A stretch of DNA of 64,000 nucleotides from Cladocopium goreaui (lineage: Eukaryota > Sar > Dinophyceae > Suessiales > Symbiodiniaceae): positions 1-64,000 of the forward strand of contig CAMXCT020002759.1 of NCBI GenBank assembly GCA_947184155.2. Direction: 5' to 3'. Under the pieces are notes generated by a model, which worked only from the letters and a program-made list of their open reading frames with translations, had not been told where the DNA came from and did no database searches. Shown here piece after piece: positions 46,711 to 56,374 of the stretch. Numbering within the stretch: position 1 is the first letter of the stretch; every line of letters starts with the position of its first letter. The position numbers and the translations under genes are program-made.

Positions 46711-48179
46711 ACGTTGTGGCTGCAGACGAAATTGACTATCTCGCTAACTTCCATTCAAGACAAATTTGGCAAGTTGTTTATGACCATTGCATGACTGTGG
46801 TTGCGAGGGAGGGCAGTGAGGCGATGATCTCGACCATGTGATGCAAATGTAGCTAGGACCTCAGGTGTAAGACGCAGCTTTGACTCGGGCTGTCACCACA
46901 TGGCTTCAGGGAGGTACTGGGGAGGCCCCTTCCAATGGCTCCAGTTCTGTGACAAATTTCAACTCCCATTTTTGGAGCTGTTGCTTGGCCATTTTCGAAT
47001 CCAAAAACAAAAACATTAAAAGCACTTGAACATCTGTCATGGATGACATTCCAACCGCTTTGCTGGCCGATGCTCACGTTGCTCCCCGACAGCGGCGCTC
47101 ACCCTCTGTGGGTTCAGTGTCACACACCGTAAATACCGCACCTGCCACCAAAATCAGCTCTAAACGCTCAGTTTTCACACCATGACTGCCAGAAGTGTTG
47201 CACATGCCAAGCAAATCAAACCCGCAGGGGCGACAGTAAAGTTAGCGCAAAACAGCGCGCTTTCTGCAAGACGGGAAAAAGGCATTTGCATCCTCTGTTG
47301 CAACTCCTTTTTTCCGTCCAACGCCTTCATGGCTTCCGCCAGATCCGTTTGATCGTAGCAAAAGATGAATTTCAATTATCGTGCGCGGCTTCAATTTGTC
47401 GATAGCCACAAAAGTACTGGCAACAAAAAACAACAAATAAAGCAAAAACAAAATAACCAAAAAATACCAAGAAGTGGGATCGCTATCAGCAATGAGGATT
47501 AATGCATGATGACATTTTGTGTGTCATGACGAGAATGGCCCCTAACAAGAAGCAAAACAAAGAACCACAACAAAAACACCAGTGGACAGGTCAGAGGGTG
47601 TAAGAAGCAACAAAGCTCAACATCCTCTGTTGCAACTCCGGTTCTCGACCATGCGAACTTGGAGAAAAACAAAGAATCTTTCAGGATGAGCCTGGCGGCA
47701 GGCTTCCAAGCAGGCTTCGAGGCAGCCTCGAGGCTTTAGAAATTGCAACAAAACAAGAAATGTAAGGATGAGGGAGAATTTTCGATGCAAGCCTCGACGG
47801 CTGAAATTGGAGCAAATGCACATGAATGTCTATTTTTTTTTAACAGGTTTCACCATTGAGAGGGCCGTTGCAACTTTACGCTTTACAAGGGCCAATGTTC
47901 CTTTTTGTTGACCGTCTTGGCTTTTCGCTGTTCCCATCTAGGAAGTGTCTCAACGACATCTGTCCAAAACAAATAGCCACCTGTTACCAAATGCAAGCAA
48001 CCAAAACAATCAGTCCACGCAGACAGGATTCAAGAAATTCAGCAGCCCCCAAACGAACGCCAACAAGACATTCAGCGGTCAAAGACTTTAGTGTTTGGCG
48101 ACAAGACTGTAATAAAACGGAAGTTTTGCATCTCGAGCCTTCTTACGGAATCTGCTGGCATACCGGGCCCACCCCCTTC
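46711..48179. other. non-coding repeat-derived stretch
   Basis: It contains the inverted partner (46917-47090) and the minus-strand retroposon end near 47290-47390. The rest is A-rich DNA without a credible gene. A 144-codon frame at 47856-48290 runs into the G-rich tract and looks accidental. Confidence 0.6.
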
Positions 48180-48640
48180 GTACGAAGGGGGGGCTTAAGG
48201 GGGACCTTAAGGGGGGGCTTAAGGGGGGGTGGGGCTTGCTTAAGGGGGGGCTTCGAAGGGGGGGCTAAGGGCGGCTTAAGGGGAGGCTAACGGGGGGGCT
48301 CTTTAAGGGGGGCTCTGAAGGGGGGATTAAGGGGGGCTAAGGGACTAAGGGAGGGCGTAATGGGGGCTTAAGGGAGGGCTAAGGGGAGCTTAAGGGGGGC
48401 TTAAGGGGGGCTCAAGGGGGGGCTTAAGGGGAGCGTTAAGGGGGGGGGATCGTTAAGGGAGCTTAAAGGGGGGGGGGGCTTACGGGGGGGGGGTTAGGGG
48501 GGGGCTTAAGGGGGGCTTACTTACTTAGGGGGGGGTTTTAAGGGGGGGGTACCTTAAGGGGGGGCTTAAGGGGGGGTATCCTAAGGGGGCTAAAGGGGGG
48601 GGTGGGGACCTACGGGGGGTTAAGGGGGCGGGTTAAGGGG
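48180..48640. repeat. low-complexity GGGGGGCTTAA tract
   Basis: Irregular repeats of CTTAAGGGGGGG and variants run through the stretch, with G-runs of 6-10. It could form G-quadruplexes on the + strand. The same motif returns between satellite units at about 48915-49000, 49282-49358 and 49650-49728. Confidence 0.9.
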
Positions 48641-49968
48641 CCTCTGCTGGGCCTATGTTGGCCTATGTTGGGCATATTTTGGGCCTATGTTGGCCCATGT
48701 TGGCGCTATGTCGGGCGTATCTTTGCTCTATGTTGGGCCTATGTTGGGCAGGCAGATGTGGATGTACTGGTATTTCTAGGCACCGCGCCCTGTGCATGTG
48801 GCTCTGGCGGGCCTCTGCTGGGCCTATGTTGGCCTATGTTGGGCATATGTTGGACCTCTTGGGGCTATGTTGGCTCGTAGTAGTCGTAGTAGTCGTAGTA
48901 GTAGTAGTAGTAGGGGGGGACCTTAAGGGGGGGCTTAAGGCGGGGGGACCTTAAGCGGGGGGTTAAAGGGGGCTTAAGGGGGCTTAAGGGGGAGGACCTT
49001 GGGGGCCTCTGCTGGGCCTATGTTGGCCTATGTTGGGCATATTTTGGGCCTATGTTGGCCCATGTTGGCGCTATGTTGGGCGTATCTTTGCTCTATGTTG
49101 GGCCTATGTTGGGCAGGCAGATGTGGATGTACTGGTATTTCTAGGCACCGCGCCCTGTGCATGTGGCTCTGGCGGGCCTCTGCTGGGCCTATGTTGGCCT
49201 ATGTTGGGCATATGTTGGACCTCTTGGGGCTATGTTGGGTCGTAGTAGTCGTAGTAGTCGTAGTAGTAGTAGTAGTAGTAGGGGGGACCTTAAGGGGGGG
49301 CTTAAGGGGGGGGGACCTTAAGGGGGGGGTTAAGGGGGGCTTAAGGGGGGGGGACCTTGGGGGCCTCTGCTGGGCCTATGTTGGCCTATGTTGGGCATAT
49401 TTTGGGCCTATGTTGGCCCATGTTGGCGCTATGTTGGGCGTATCTTTGCTCTATGTTGGGCCTATGTTGGGCAGGGAGATGTGGATGTACTGGTATTTCT
49501 AGGCACCGCGCCCTGTGCATGTGGCTCTGGCGGGCCTCTGCTGGGCCTATGTTGGCCTATGTTGGGCATATGTTGGACCTCTTGGGGCTATGTTGGGTCG
49601 TAGTAGTCGTAGTAGTAGTAGTAGTAGTAGCAGTAGTAGTAGTAGTAGTAGGGGGGGACCTTAAGGGGGTGCTTAAGGGGGGGGGACCTTAAGGGGGGGT
49701 TAAGGGGGGCTTAAGGGGGGGGGACCTTGGGGGCCTCTGCTGGGCCTATGTTGGCCTATGTTGGGCATATTTTGGGCCTATGTTGGCCCATGTTGGCGCT
49801 ATGTTGGGCGTATCTTTGCTCTATGTTGGGCCTATGTTGGGCAGGCAGATGTGGATGTACTGGTATTTCTAGGCACCGCGCCCTGTGCATGTGGCTCTGG
49901 CGGGCCTCTGCTGGGCCTATGTTGGCCTATGTTGGGCATATGTTGGACCTCTTGGGGCTATGTTGGGT
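48641..49968. repeat. satellite of four roughly 365 bp units
   Basis: Units start at 48641, 49006, 49364 and 49734 (spacings 365, 358, 370). Each begins CCTCTGCTGGGCCTATGTTGG and contains a second copy of that start about 170 bp later. Each ends with TAG/TCG triplets and a G-rich linker. Frames encoding repeated MLAYVGHM-type peptides follow from the repeat and are not supported as genes. Confidence 0.92.
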
Positions 49969-49978
49969 CGTAGTAGTC

Positions 49979-50022
<44 letters not shown>

Positions 50023-50116
50023 CGTAGTAGTAGTAGTAGTTAGAGTAGTAGTAGTTGTAGTAGTAGTAGAGTAGTAGTAGTAGTAGTCGTAGTAGTAGTA
50101 GCAGCAGTAGTAGTAG
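49969..50116. repeat. TAG microsatellite
   Basis: This is about 150 bp of TAG triplets with occasional TCG and CAG. Shorter TAG runs end the preceding satellite units. Confidence 0.95.
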
Positions 50117-50127
50117 TTTTGGCTCTA

Positions 50128-50493
50128 CGCCTTACAGATACAGCTTCCATTCCGCAAAATCGTGTGTGACTGTATTTGCTTTTGCTGTGTTTTGAACTGG
50201 ACGGTTTTGCGTCCAAGCGAATTGCTCGGAGAGCTTAAGTCACCTGCGCTTTCGTAGCTGTTTCTGCGATCGAGCCACGCACCCAGCGCGGTGCCTCGGG
50301 GCTGTTCTGCTTTCTTTCTTGACAGGCGCGGGGAAGCCACATATTCATTGTGTAAGTACGCATCAAACCTTGGCGCTGACTGTACCTTTTGGTGCGAGGC
50401 TTAGATGACGGAGCAGGCCTAGATGGAATTCAAGTGGTTGTGGGTTTCATGTCATGGCACTGTTAGGTAGTGCCCATCCTTTTTGCTTTACAC
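50128..50493. repeat. 365 bp direct repeat, left copy
   Basis: It is nearly identical to 54524-54890, beginning TTGGCTCTACGCC-type sequence and ending CCATCCTTTTTGCTT. It precedes the GC-rich ORF at 50616. The second copy precedes the ASCH-like ORF at 55208. Confidence 0.88.
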
Positions 50494-50615
50494 TTCGTTC
50501 ACATTGACATTCTGCATGTAGATTAAATATACGAGTTGTGATGGAATGTCTTCTGCAGCTGTGAGTGACAGAGTGCAACTTCTCAAACGCCGGATCTTCA
50601 TACGAGCACGTGCCC

Positions 50616-51254
50616 ATGGCAACGCTGCGCGATGCCTTCGTTGCGCTCGCGCTGATTGAAGATTTCCTTGGCTGGTGGCCCCTGTGGCGCCTGGCGCGCT
50701 GCGCCACATGGGCCCACACCTTGCAGGCGCGGCGACGCCTTCTTGATGAGTTGGCCGTCTACGACGTGCAGCCGCTCCCGACGCCAACGCTCACTGGAGT
50801 CCGGCTTCTGGGGCACCATCTGCAGCTGCTCTGGCTCGCTGCGGCCATGCCGTTGCTCGCCTTCGACCGGACCACAGACGCGTTGCCGCCCGTCGAACAA
50901 CGACGTGTCCGCGTCGAGCACTTTCGCTCAAGCACGCCCTGGGACCGGCGGCACGTCAGGTGGGTAGCCGTGACGTCGCTCGCCGAAGCCACGGAGCTCT
51001 GGTTTGAGTCTACCTTCGGCGGAGCTGTCGAGGTGGTGCTTGCGATTGGGCCCGCGCCGACAACCTGGCGCGCATGGCAGACTTTGGAACCAGAGCGCTT
51101 CAACGACGGGACGGACGGCACCGTCATAGAAGTGCAGCGGACGGCGCTTCAAGTGGCCAAGAGCGGCTTCATCTTCGAGCTCCTCGAGGAGGCCGTGATG
51201 TTCCGTGAGGCTGAGTCGGACGACGAGAATCTTCCCTGGCACGGCCCTCCCTGA
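50616..51254 (+). CDS. unrecognised GC-rich 212 aa protein
   Basis: The first ATG in frame is at 50616. The frame is markedly richer in G and C than its surroundings, with many Arg, Leu, Trp and Ala codons, a pattern like expressed dinoflagellate genes. No family is recognised. The N-terminal half is Trp/Leu/Arg-rich helical, the middle has FRSSTPWDRRHVRW, and the C-terminus is acidic (REAESDDENLPW). It sits between a 365 bp repeat and a 126 bp repeat (51339-51464) that also bracket the ASCH-like ORF. It may be a host gene or a cassette of a repeat. Confidence 0.55.
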   Translation: MATLRDAFVALALIEDFLGWWPLWRLARCATWAHTLQARRRLLDELAVYDVQPLPTPTLTGVRLLGHHLQLLWLAAAMPLLAFDRTTDALPPVEQRRVRVEHFRSSTPWDRRHVRWVAVTSLAEATELWFESTFGGAVEVVLAIGPAPTTWRAWQTLEPERFNDGTDGTVIEVQRTALQVAKSGFIFELLEEAVMFREAESDDENLPWHGPP

Positions 51255-51338
51255 AAGCAGCCAGCTGACCAGCGGCCTCATTTTCATTTGACAACATGGT
51301 TTTTGACGAGGCGATAGGTGCAAGCAGAAATGTTTGCC

Positions 51339-51464
51339 GTGCCAAGTGAAAAAGAGCCCCAAGGAATATGTACAACGTGGATTCATTTCCAAGATTCGAA
51401 ACGCGTTGCTGCTTCATGTTTGTACCTCCTGCTTTGTTAGTGGTAAGATTGTTTCAACAGCTGT
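51339..51464. repeat. 126 bp direct repeat, left copy
   Basis: It is nearly identical to 55651-55775, from GTGCCAAGTGAAAAAGAGCC to TTTCAACAGCTGT. It follows the coding frame in both places and is probably part of a shared 3' UTR. Confidence 0.85.
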
Positions 51465-51668
51465 TGCTTTCTTTGATTCAGGAGTCAATGGTCGAATGTC
51501 GTGATGAAGCTGCCTCAGTGCTATTCCAATTTGCTTCTCGCTGGCAGGTTCATATCCGTCTTCCAGTCTGTGTCAATCTCAGACCTTTGTTTCGCGAGTT
51601 GTTGTTGTATGCTTGTGCCCCAACAGACTTGTTTGACAAACTCTGCGAAACCGTCCCTGGCCGTCACT

Positions 51669-53160
51669 GTGCCTGCAGGGATACATGCAATTTTTTGCCA
51701 ACACTTTGTTTCTGATGTCTGTATGGAACCTTCGATTTGAGGTATAGCTCTGCAGAAGACTGGTCAGTTCCACCGGACCCCTGCTCCTGCCAGCCACTGC
51801 CATTGTGGATTGCGCGTGGTTTGTGTTGCTGCAGCGCTGTCCTGTAAAAGCTTCTCATTCATGTTCCCGTCGCATTCACTCACTACTCCCTGATGTTGCT
51901 TGACTCGTGATGCAATTTCGTGTGCAGGACGAGCTTCTACGACTTTGTCTATATATGTGGGAGGATGTTCAGGCTGGGGCATTCTCAGTTGTTGCCAAAG
52001 GTTGTTTTGTCAGTTCCACTGTGCCTGCAGGGATACATGCAATTTTTCGCCAACACTTTGTTTCTGATGTCTGTATGCAACCTTCGATCTGAGGTAGCTC
52101 TGCAGAAGACTGGTTTGGTCTATGATCACACATGCTGCAATTTTTTGCCAACACTGCAATTTTTTGCCAACACTTGGTTTCTGATGTCTGTATGAAACCT
52201 TCAATTGGAGGTAGCTCTGCAGAAGCCCGGTCAGTTTCCACGGGAGCCCAAACGCGTCGGAGTAAAAGTGGTTCGATCGATCGGGGCACAAATTCTTACA
52301 AATCGAGTGCTATGTCGATTTTGCCTGCCCGGTGCTGAGCGTCGCCCAAACGCGTCGGAGTAAAAGTGGTTCGATCGATAGGGATGGCTTAGTGTTTGCA
52401 GGTGGTCACGTTGCTTGTTTTCTGTGTCATTGCAGTGCTTGGAAGTGGTTCATTTCCATGATCACACATGCTGCGAATTTTCGGCTGCTGTGTTCTACGA
52501 CGTCGCATTGGATGCAGCGTGTGCTGCGCATTTTTTGGCTTAGGCTCGTGCTATCCGATTCCACATTTCCATTAAAGCTGGCCATGGCGCGACGTTGGAC
52601 TGACATCACGTCTGATGATGAAGATGTTGGTGTCTTCCTTGCTCGCCTTTGGCCGCAACCCTTGCAGCATGCTGGCCCTATCGCAGCTCCAGTTCCAGGC
52701 GCACTGCAGCAACGTGGTCGACCTCCGCGTCGTGTCCGCGATGCCCAGCGTGCGACAGGAGGCGCGGGCATGTTGTGCAGAGTATAACCAGGTCTGTGTC
52801 AACTCCTATGCTGTTTTTCGGCGCTACCTCATACATGTCTTTCCACAGGTCCCTTCCTTGTCCTTCTTCTCGCATTCCTTCGTGGACTTGGAGACCCCAG
52901 TGTCAGCAAACATTCCTTGCATGTACTTCAGGGTTTGCTACAAGCGCATCCACGCACTGCGGAGCGCACACATGGAACACTGGTCTACGACCTGATCTTT
53001 TTCTCAAGCCTGGACCACTTTGTCAAGGTTGACCATGTGACCAGTTATCTTCGTGCCTTTTGGTCCGGTTCCATCTCATGGGAGGCCCTTGCTCTTTGGC
53101 ACAAATTCTTACAAATCGAGTGCTATGTCGATTTTGCCTGCCCGGTGCTGAGCGTCGCTT
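51669..53160. repeat. patchwork of short dispersed repeats
   Basis: A unit from TGCCTGCAGGGATACATGCA to CTGCAGAAGACTGGTC is present at about 51669-51770 and 52022-52110, and partly at 52140-52230. ACGCGTCGGAGTAAAAGTGG lies at about 52250 and 52350. A 58 bp stretch at 52287-52345 recurs at about 53100-53160. They look like shuffled exon or UTR pieces. Confidence 0.75.
52585..52787 (+). CDS. short hypothetical exon-like ORF, 67 codons
   Basis: It starts at ATG 52585 (MARRWTDITSDDEDVGVF). The frame is GC-rich in its second half and then stops. It could be the first exon of a spliced gene that continues near 52850, where a pyrimidine stretch and CACAG precede an open frame. No family is recognised. 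Support is weak. Confidence 0.3.
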
Positions 53161-53451
53161 TGCACGGGGGTAATCATTTTCCGGTCTCACGCAGACCGTA
53201 GTCCACATGTATCCGTTTCACTGGCGAACATTTTCTGCAGGATGTAAAATTCATCTTCCATGGTTGCCACCTTTTTGTTTCTTTCGACTGTGCCTGGCTG
53301 CCAGTGTAACGTTGTTTTGCTGCTGGTTCCACATGGTGCGGGGGTCACAGTGTGACATCATGCTTTCTTCTTTCACTTTCTTGGTACACCTGTCTTGCGC
53401 AGGTCCGATTCTATTTGGCTCAAAGATTGCTACTTTCGATAGCGGAGAGTC

Positions 53452-54075
53452 ATGGCACTGGTGCAGCTTCCCTCGTCCGTGGTGCTCTTTCACCTCTTGG
53501 ATCTGTTGCCCTTGGGCGCTGCGCTGCTACTGTGTGCTTCGGCGCATTTTGCCGATATCTCTGTGGATGCGTTCCGCACTTACGTACGTACAGTCCAACA
53601 AGAATTGCTGGCGAAGTTGGGCCCGATCCTGGACGCAGGTGTCAACATTCCATGCATGAGTTTCCACCATCGACCAAATGTGTCTTTTGATTTGTGCCTT
53701 CTCGAGCCTGACTTCAAATGGGTTCGGCCTGATGGTGGCTATGCAGAGCATCGTCGAAATGATATTGGAGACCATCGCCTTTGGAGACTAGTGGTGGCCG
53801 GATTGCGTCTGGTCCCGCAACGTCCCGGTGCCTTTGAACGGTTTTTGCAGCAGGCCCGCGGGACTTGTTGTCTGCGTCGATCTTGTTGTGTTGTATCTGT
53901 GTGTGTTTTTCACGGATACGATGAGCAGCAACCAAGTCGAAATCCTCTTTCAACGATTTCTTTTTGTTGTCTGCGTCGATCTCGTTGTGTTCTATATGTG
54001 TGTTTTCACACGGAGACGATAAGCAGCAACCAAGTTGAAATCCTCTTTACACGATGTCGCTCCTTGTACCCTTGA
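53452..54075 (+). CDS. hypothetical ORF, 207 codons
   Basis: The first 130 residues (MALVQLPSSVVLFHLLDLLPLGAALLLC...) begin with a long hydrophobic stretch and continue as plausible protein (NIPCMSFHHRPNVSFDLCLLEPDFKWVRPDGGY). The end is formed by an approximately 84 bp tandem duplication (about 53870-54035) that encodes Cys/Arg-rich repeats. It is perhaps an exon of a fragmented gene. No family is recognised. Confidence 0.35.
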   Translation: MALVQLPSSVVLFHLLDLLPLGAALLLCASAHFADISVDAFRTYVRTVQQELLAKLGPILDAGVNIPCMSFHHRPNVSFDLCLLEPDFKWVRPDGGYAEHRRNDIGDHRLWRLVVAGLRLVPQRPGAFERFLQQARGTCCLRRSCCVVSVCVFHGYDEQQPSRNPLSTISFCCLRRSRCVLYVCFHTETISSNQVEILFTRCRSLYP

Positions 54076-54491
54076 CAATTAACTCATGGCATCAAGCGGT
54101 GTATCGCCATATAGGCTTGTCCCTGTCTGTCCATGCCGTGCTCTGTTGTGAGGACGACATTGCGTGCCCTCTGCACGCATGGCTTCCAGTCTACAATCAT
54201 GATCTCGGCGGGGCGCCAGAATACGACGATGCAATTTTGTGGCTCAACAACCTTCTATTTTCCTGCGTATGGTGCCCCGAGATTCAAACAGGGCCGGTGC
54301 ATCCAGCCTTTTCTGTTGGGTGGACTGCAATTCCAGCAATTGGTTCGTACGGATCCTATTTTCTCATGTACGCGCAGTGGCGGAATCTTGGCGTCGTCCT
54401 CACTTGCTTTGAAGCTGAAACGCCGAGTGGTTGGCCGGTACCCGGAGGCACTGCCATGGAGGGGCACGTTTCGACACACAGGAGGACATAA
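54054..54491 (+). CDS. hypothetical ORF, 145 codons
   Basis: It opens at ATG 54054, right after the tandem duplication. Its composition is protein-like (Trp, Tyr, Pro and His spread evenly) with CEDDIACPLHAWLPVYNHD and WTAIPAIGSYGSYFLMY. It overlaps the end of the preceding frame by 22 nt. No family is recognised. It may be a continuation of the same gene through a frameshift or splice. Confidence 0.35.
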   Translation: MSLLVPLTINSWHQAVYRHIGLSLSVHAVLCCEDDIACPLHAWLPVYNHDLGGAPEYDDAILWLNNLLFSCVWCPEIQTGPVHPAFSVGWTAIPAIGSYGSYFLMYAQWRNLGVVLTCFEAETPSGWPVPGGTAMEGHVSTHRRT

Positions 54492-54523
54492 GAAAGTCAA
54501 TTGAAGGAGTCAATTGGCTCTAC

Positions 54524-54890
54524 GCCTTAGAGATACAGCTTCCGTTCCGCAAAATCGTGTGTGATTGTATTTGCTTTTGCTGTGTTTTGAACTGGATGGT
54601 TTTGCGTCCAAACGTATTGCCCGGAGAGCTTAAGTCACCTGCACTTTCGTAGCTGTTTCTGCGATTGAGCCATGCACCCAGCGTGGTGCCTCGGGGCTGT
54701 TCTGCTTTCTTTCTTGACAGGCGCGGGGAAGCCACATATTCATTGTGTAAGTACGCATCAAACCTTGGCGCTGACTGTACCTTTTGGTGCGAGGCTTAGA
54801 TGACGGAGCAGGCTCAGATGGAATTCAAGTGGTTGTGGGTTTCATGGCATGGCGCTGTTAGATAGTGCCCATCCTTTTTGCTTCAGACTT
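54524..54890. repeat. 365 bp direct repeat, right copy
   Basis: This is the partner of 50128-50493, with scattered substitutions. It is about 318 nt upstream of the ASCH-like ORF. Confidence 0.88.
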
Positions 54891-55207
54891 CTCGCGGCTG
54901 CATCATTGCATCTACAACCGTGCAAGCACTACTGCCAAGGCTTGACTGCCAGAGGCTTTCGACATTTGATCCTGCCAGCAAATCTGTTTGTAGTGGTTGA
55001 GGCCTTGGCCAGGCGTCCAATGTCCTGGGAACATTGCTTCTGGAGGCGGGTCTCGGTTGAGGCTTGTTTCTTATATGCTTGCCTCATTTACATGTTTTTT
55101 GCTTACGGGCTGTTGTTGAGGGTGGTTGCGGGTGTGTTTGGTCCATGTCAGAAGCCATAAAGTTGTTTCTGTCCAGCAGTGTTTTCTCAAGCGAGCGTAC
55201 ATGAGCC

Positions 55208-55588
55208 ATGCCTTCGCAACAGCTGCCGCTGCTGGATGCCCCGTGGCCGGCTCCTGGCGACCGGGTGCTTTTGTTGAAGAAGCGGTGGCTTGACATGATC
55301 GTGAGTGGGGAGAAGGTTGTTGAAGTGCGTGGGCAGCGCCTAAAGCCGGGACCTGCATGGCTTGCCTGCGGGCCCTATGTTTATGCCATTGTCGAATTTG
55401 ATGCAGCGCAGCAGGCGCCAGATCTTGCTACGTTTCAACAGCGTTGGCCTGAACATCGCTTGGTTGCAGCTCAGTTGCCATATGCAACAACATGGCTTTG
55501 GCCCATCCTGTCTGTTCGCTCCTTGCCACGGCCTGTCGCTCGCAAAACGCGACCGGGCCCGGTCACGTGGGACAAGTTCGCCACTTGA
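55208..55588 (+). CDS. ASCH-domain-like protein, 126 aa
   Basis: It starts at ATG 55208. The segment VLLLKKRWLDMIVSGEKVVEVRGQRLKPG (residues about 20-48) has the layout of ASCH domains: a beta strand, a helix with a Lys, the GEKxxEVR turn, then a strand. The small size also fits the family. ASCH proteins bind RNA or modified nucleosides. Its exact role here is unknown. The C-terminal end is basic (RSLPRPVARKTRPGPV). The frame is GC-rich like 50616-51254 and is bracketed by the same two repeats. Confidence 0.65.
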   Translation: MPSQQLPLLDAPWPAPGDRVLLLKKRWLDMIVSGEKVVEVRGQRLKPGPAWLACGPYVYAIVEFDAAQQAPDLATFQQRWPEHRLVAAQLPYATTWLWPILSVRSLPRPVARKTRPGPVTWDKFAT

Positions 55589-55650
55589 CCTTGCACTTTC
55601 GTGCCTCGAACAATGACGCGAAGCTGTACCTCTTCGGAGTTTTTTTTGCG

Positions 55651-55775
55651 GTGCCAAGTGAAAAAGAGCCTCAAAGAATATGTAGAACATGGATTCCTTT
55701 CCAAGATTCGAAACGCGATGCTGCTTCATGTTTGTACCTCCTGCTTTGTTAGTAGTAAGATTGTTTCAACAGCTG
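55651..55775. repeat. 126 bp direct repeat, right copy
   Basis: This is the partner of 51339-51464, directly after the ASCH-like frame and just before the left repeat of the DIRS-like element. Confidence 0.85.
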
Positions 55776-55867
55776 TAGCCATGTACGCATTTGGATCTAC
55801 CAGTGAACCTGTTGTCCAGTGTATATTCACCGCACGCATGTGTACTGCTGTTCATTCGATCATTTTG

Positions 55868-55990
55868 TTTAACGTACTTGTTTCGTTTATGTTTTACGGG
55901 GTACTTTCAGATCATTGTTTCCCCTGAAACATTTTGGCTCAAGGACTTCAATCTTGTTTTGCGTTTTACATGCTGTTTTAACTTAAAAAA
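55868..55990 (+). repeat. left terminal repeat of the DIRS-like element, with DinoSL sequence
   Basis: It matches 63624-63745 almost perfectly. It contains CATTTTGGCTCAAG (55930-55943), the last 14 bases of the DinoSL. The stretch 55991-56374 after it shows no gene. Confidence 0.85.
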
Positions 55991-56374
55991 AGAAAACAAG
56001 GGCAACAAATGGTGTCTAAGTGCGTCAACAAACTGCAGGATTCATTTTTCAGTTTCACTGTCATGGTGTGGGTTGCGTCATTTTAAACGGTTTTTTCTCA
56101 CTTCACTTGCTTTTAGGTCATTGACAGGACCTTTTACATCCCGGATAGCCGGGGCTTGCCATGCTGGCATTGCGTCGCCGGAACCCAGACTGGACAGAGA
56201 TCTTTGCATCGCATTTCAGGTTAGAATTGTGCACACTCATCGTCTCATACTTGTACGATCAAAATTCAGAAGATAGAACACTGCCCAGGGATATTTGGCG
56301 TTTTAGCTGGTGCTCCCATCGCATTTTTCGTTGTGCAGTTCGGTTTCGAGTCATCGATACACCTTCAGTAGCTG

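Noticed and set aside
47856-48290. 144-codon ORF running into the G-rich tract
   Set aside because: The second half is GGLRGG repeat translation and the first half has no support.
48602-50074. Several + strand ORFs of 70-170 codons encoding MLAYVGHM-like and poly-Val peptides
   Set aside because: They are translations of the satellite and TAG repeat, occur once per unit in two frames, and follow repeat length rather than coding constraint.
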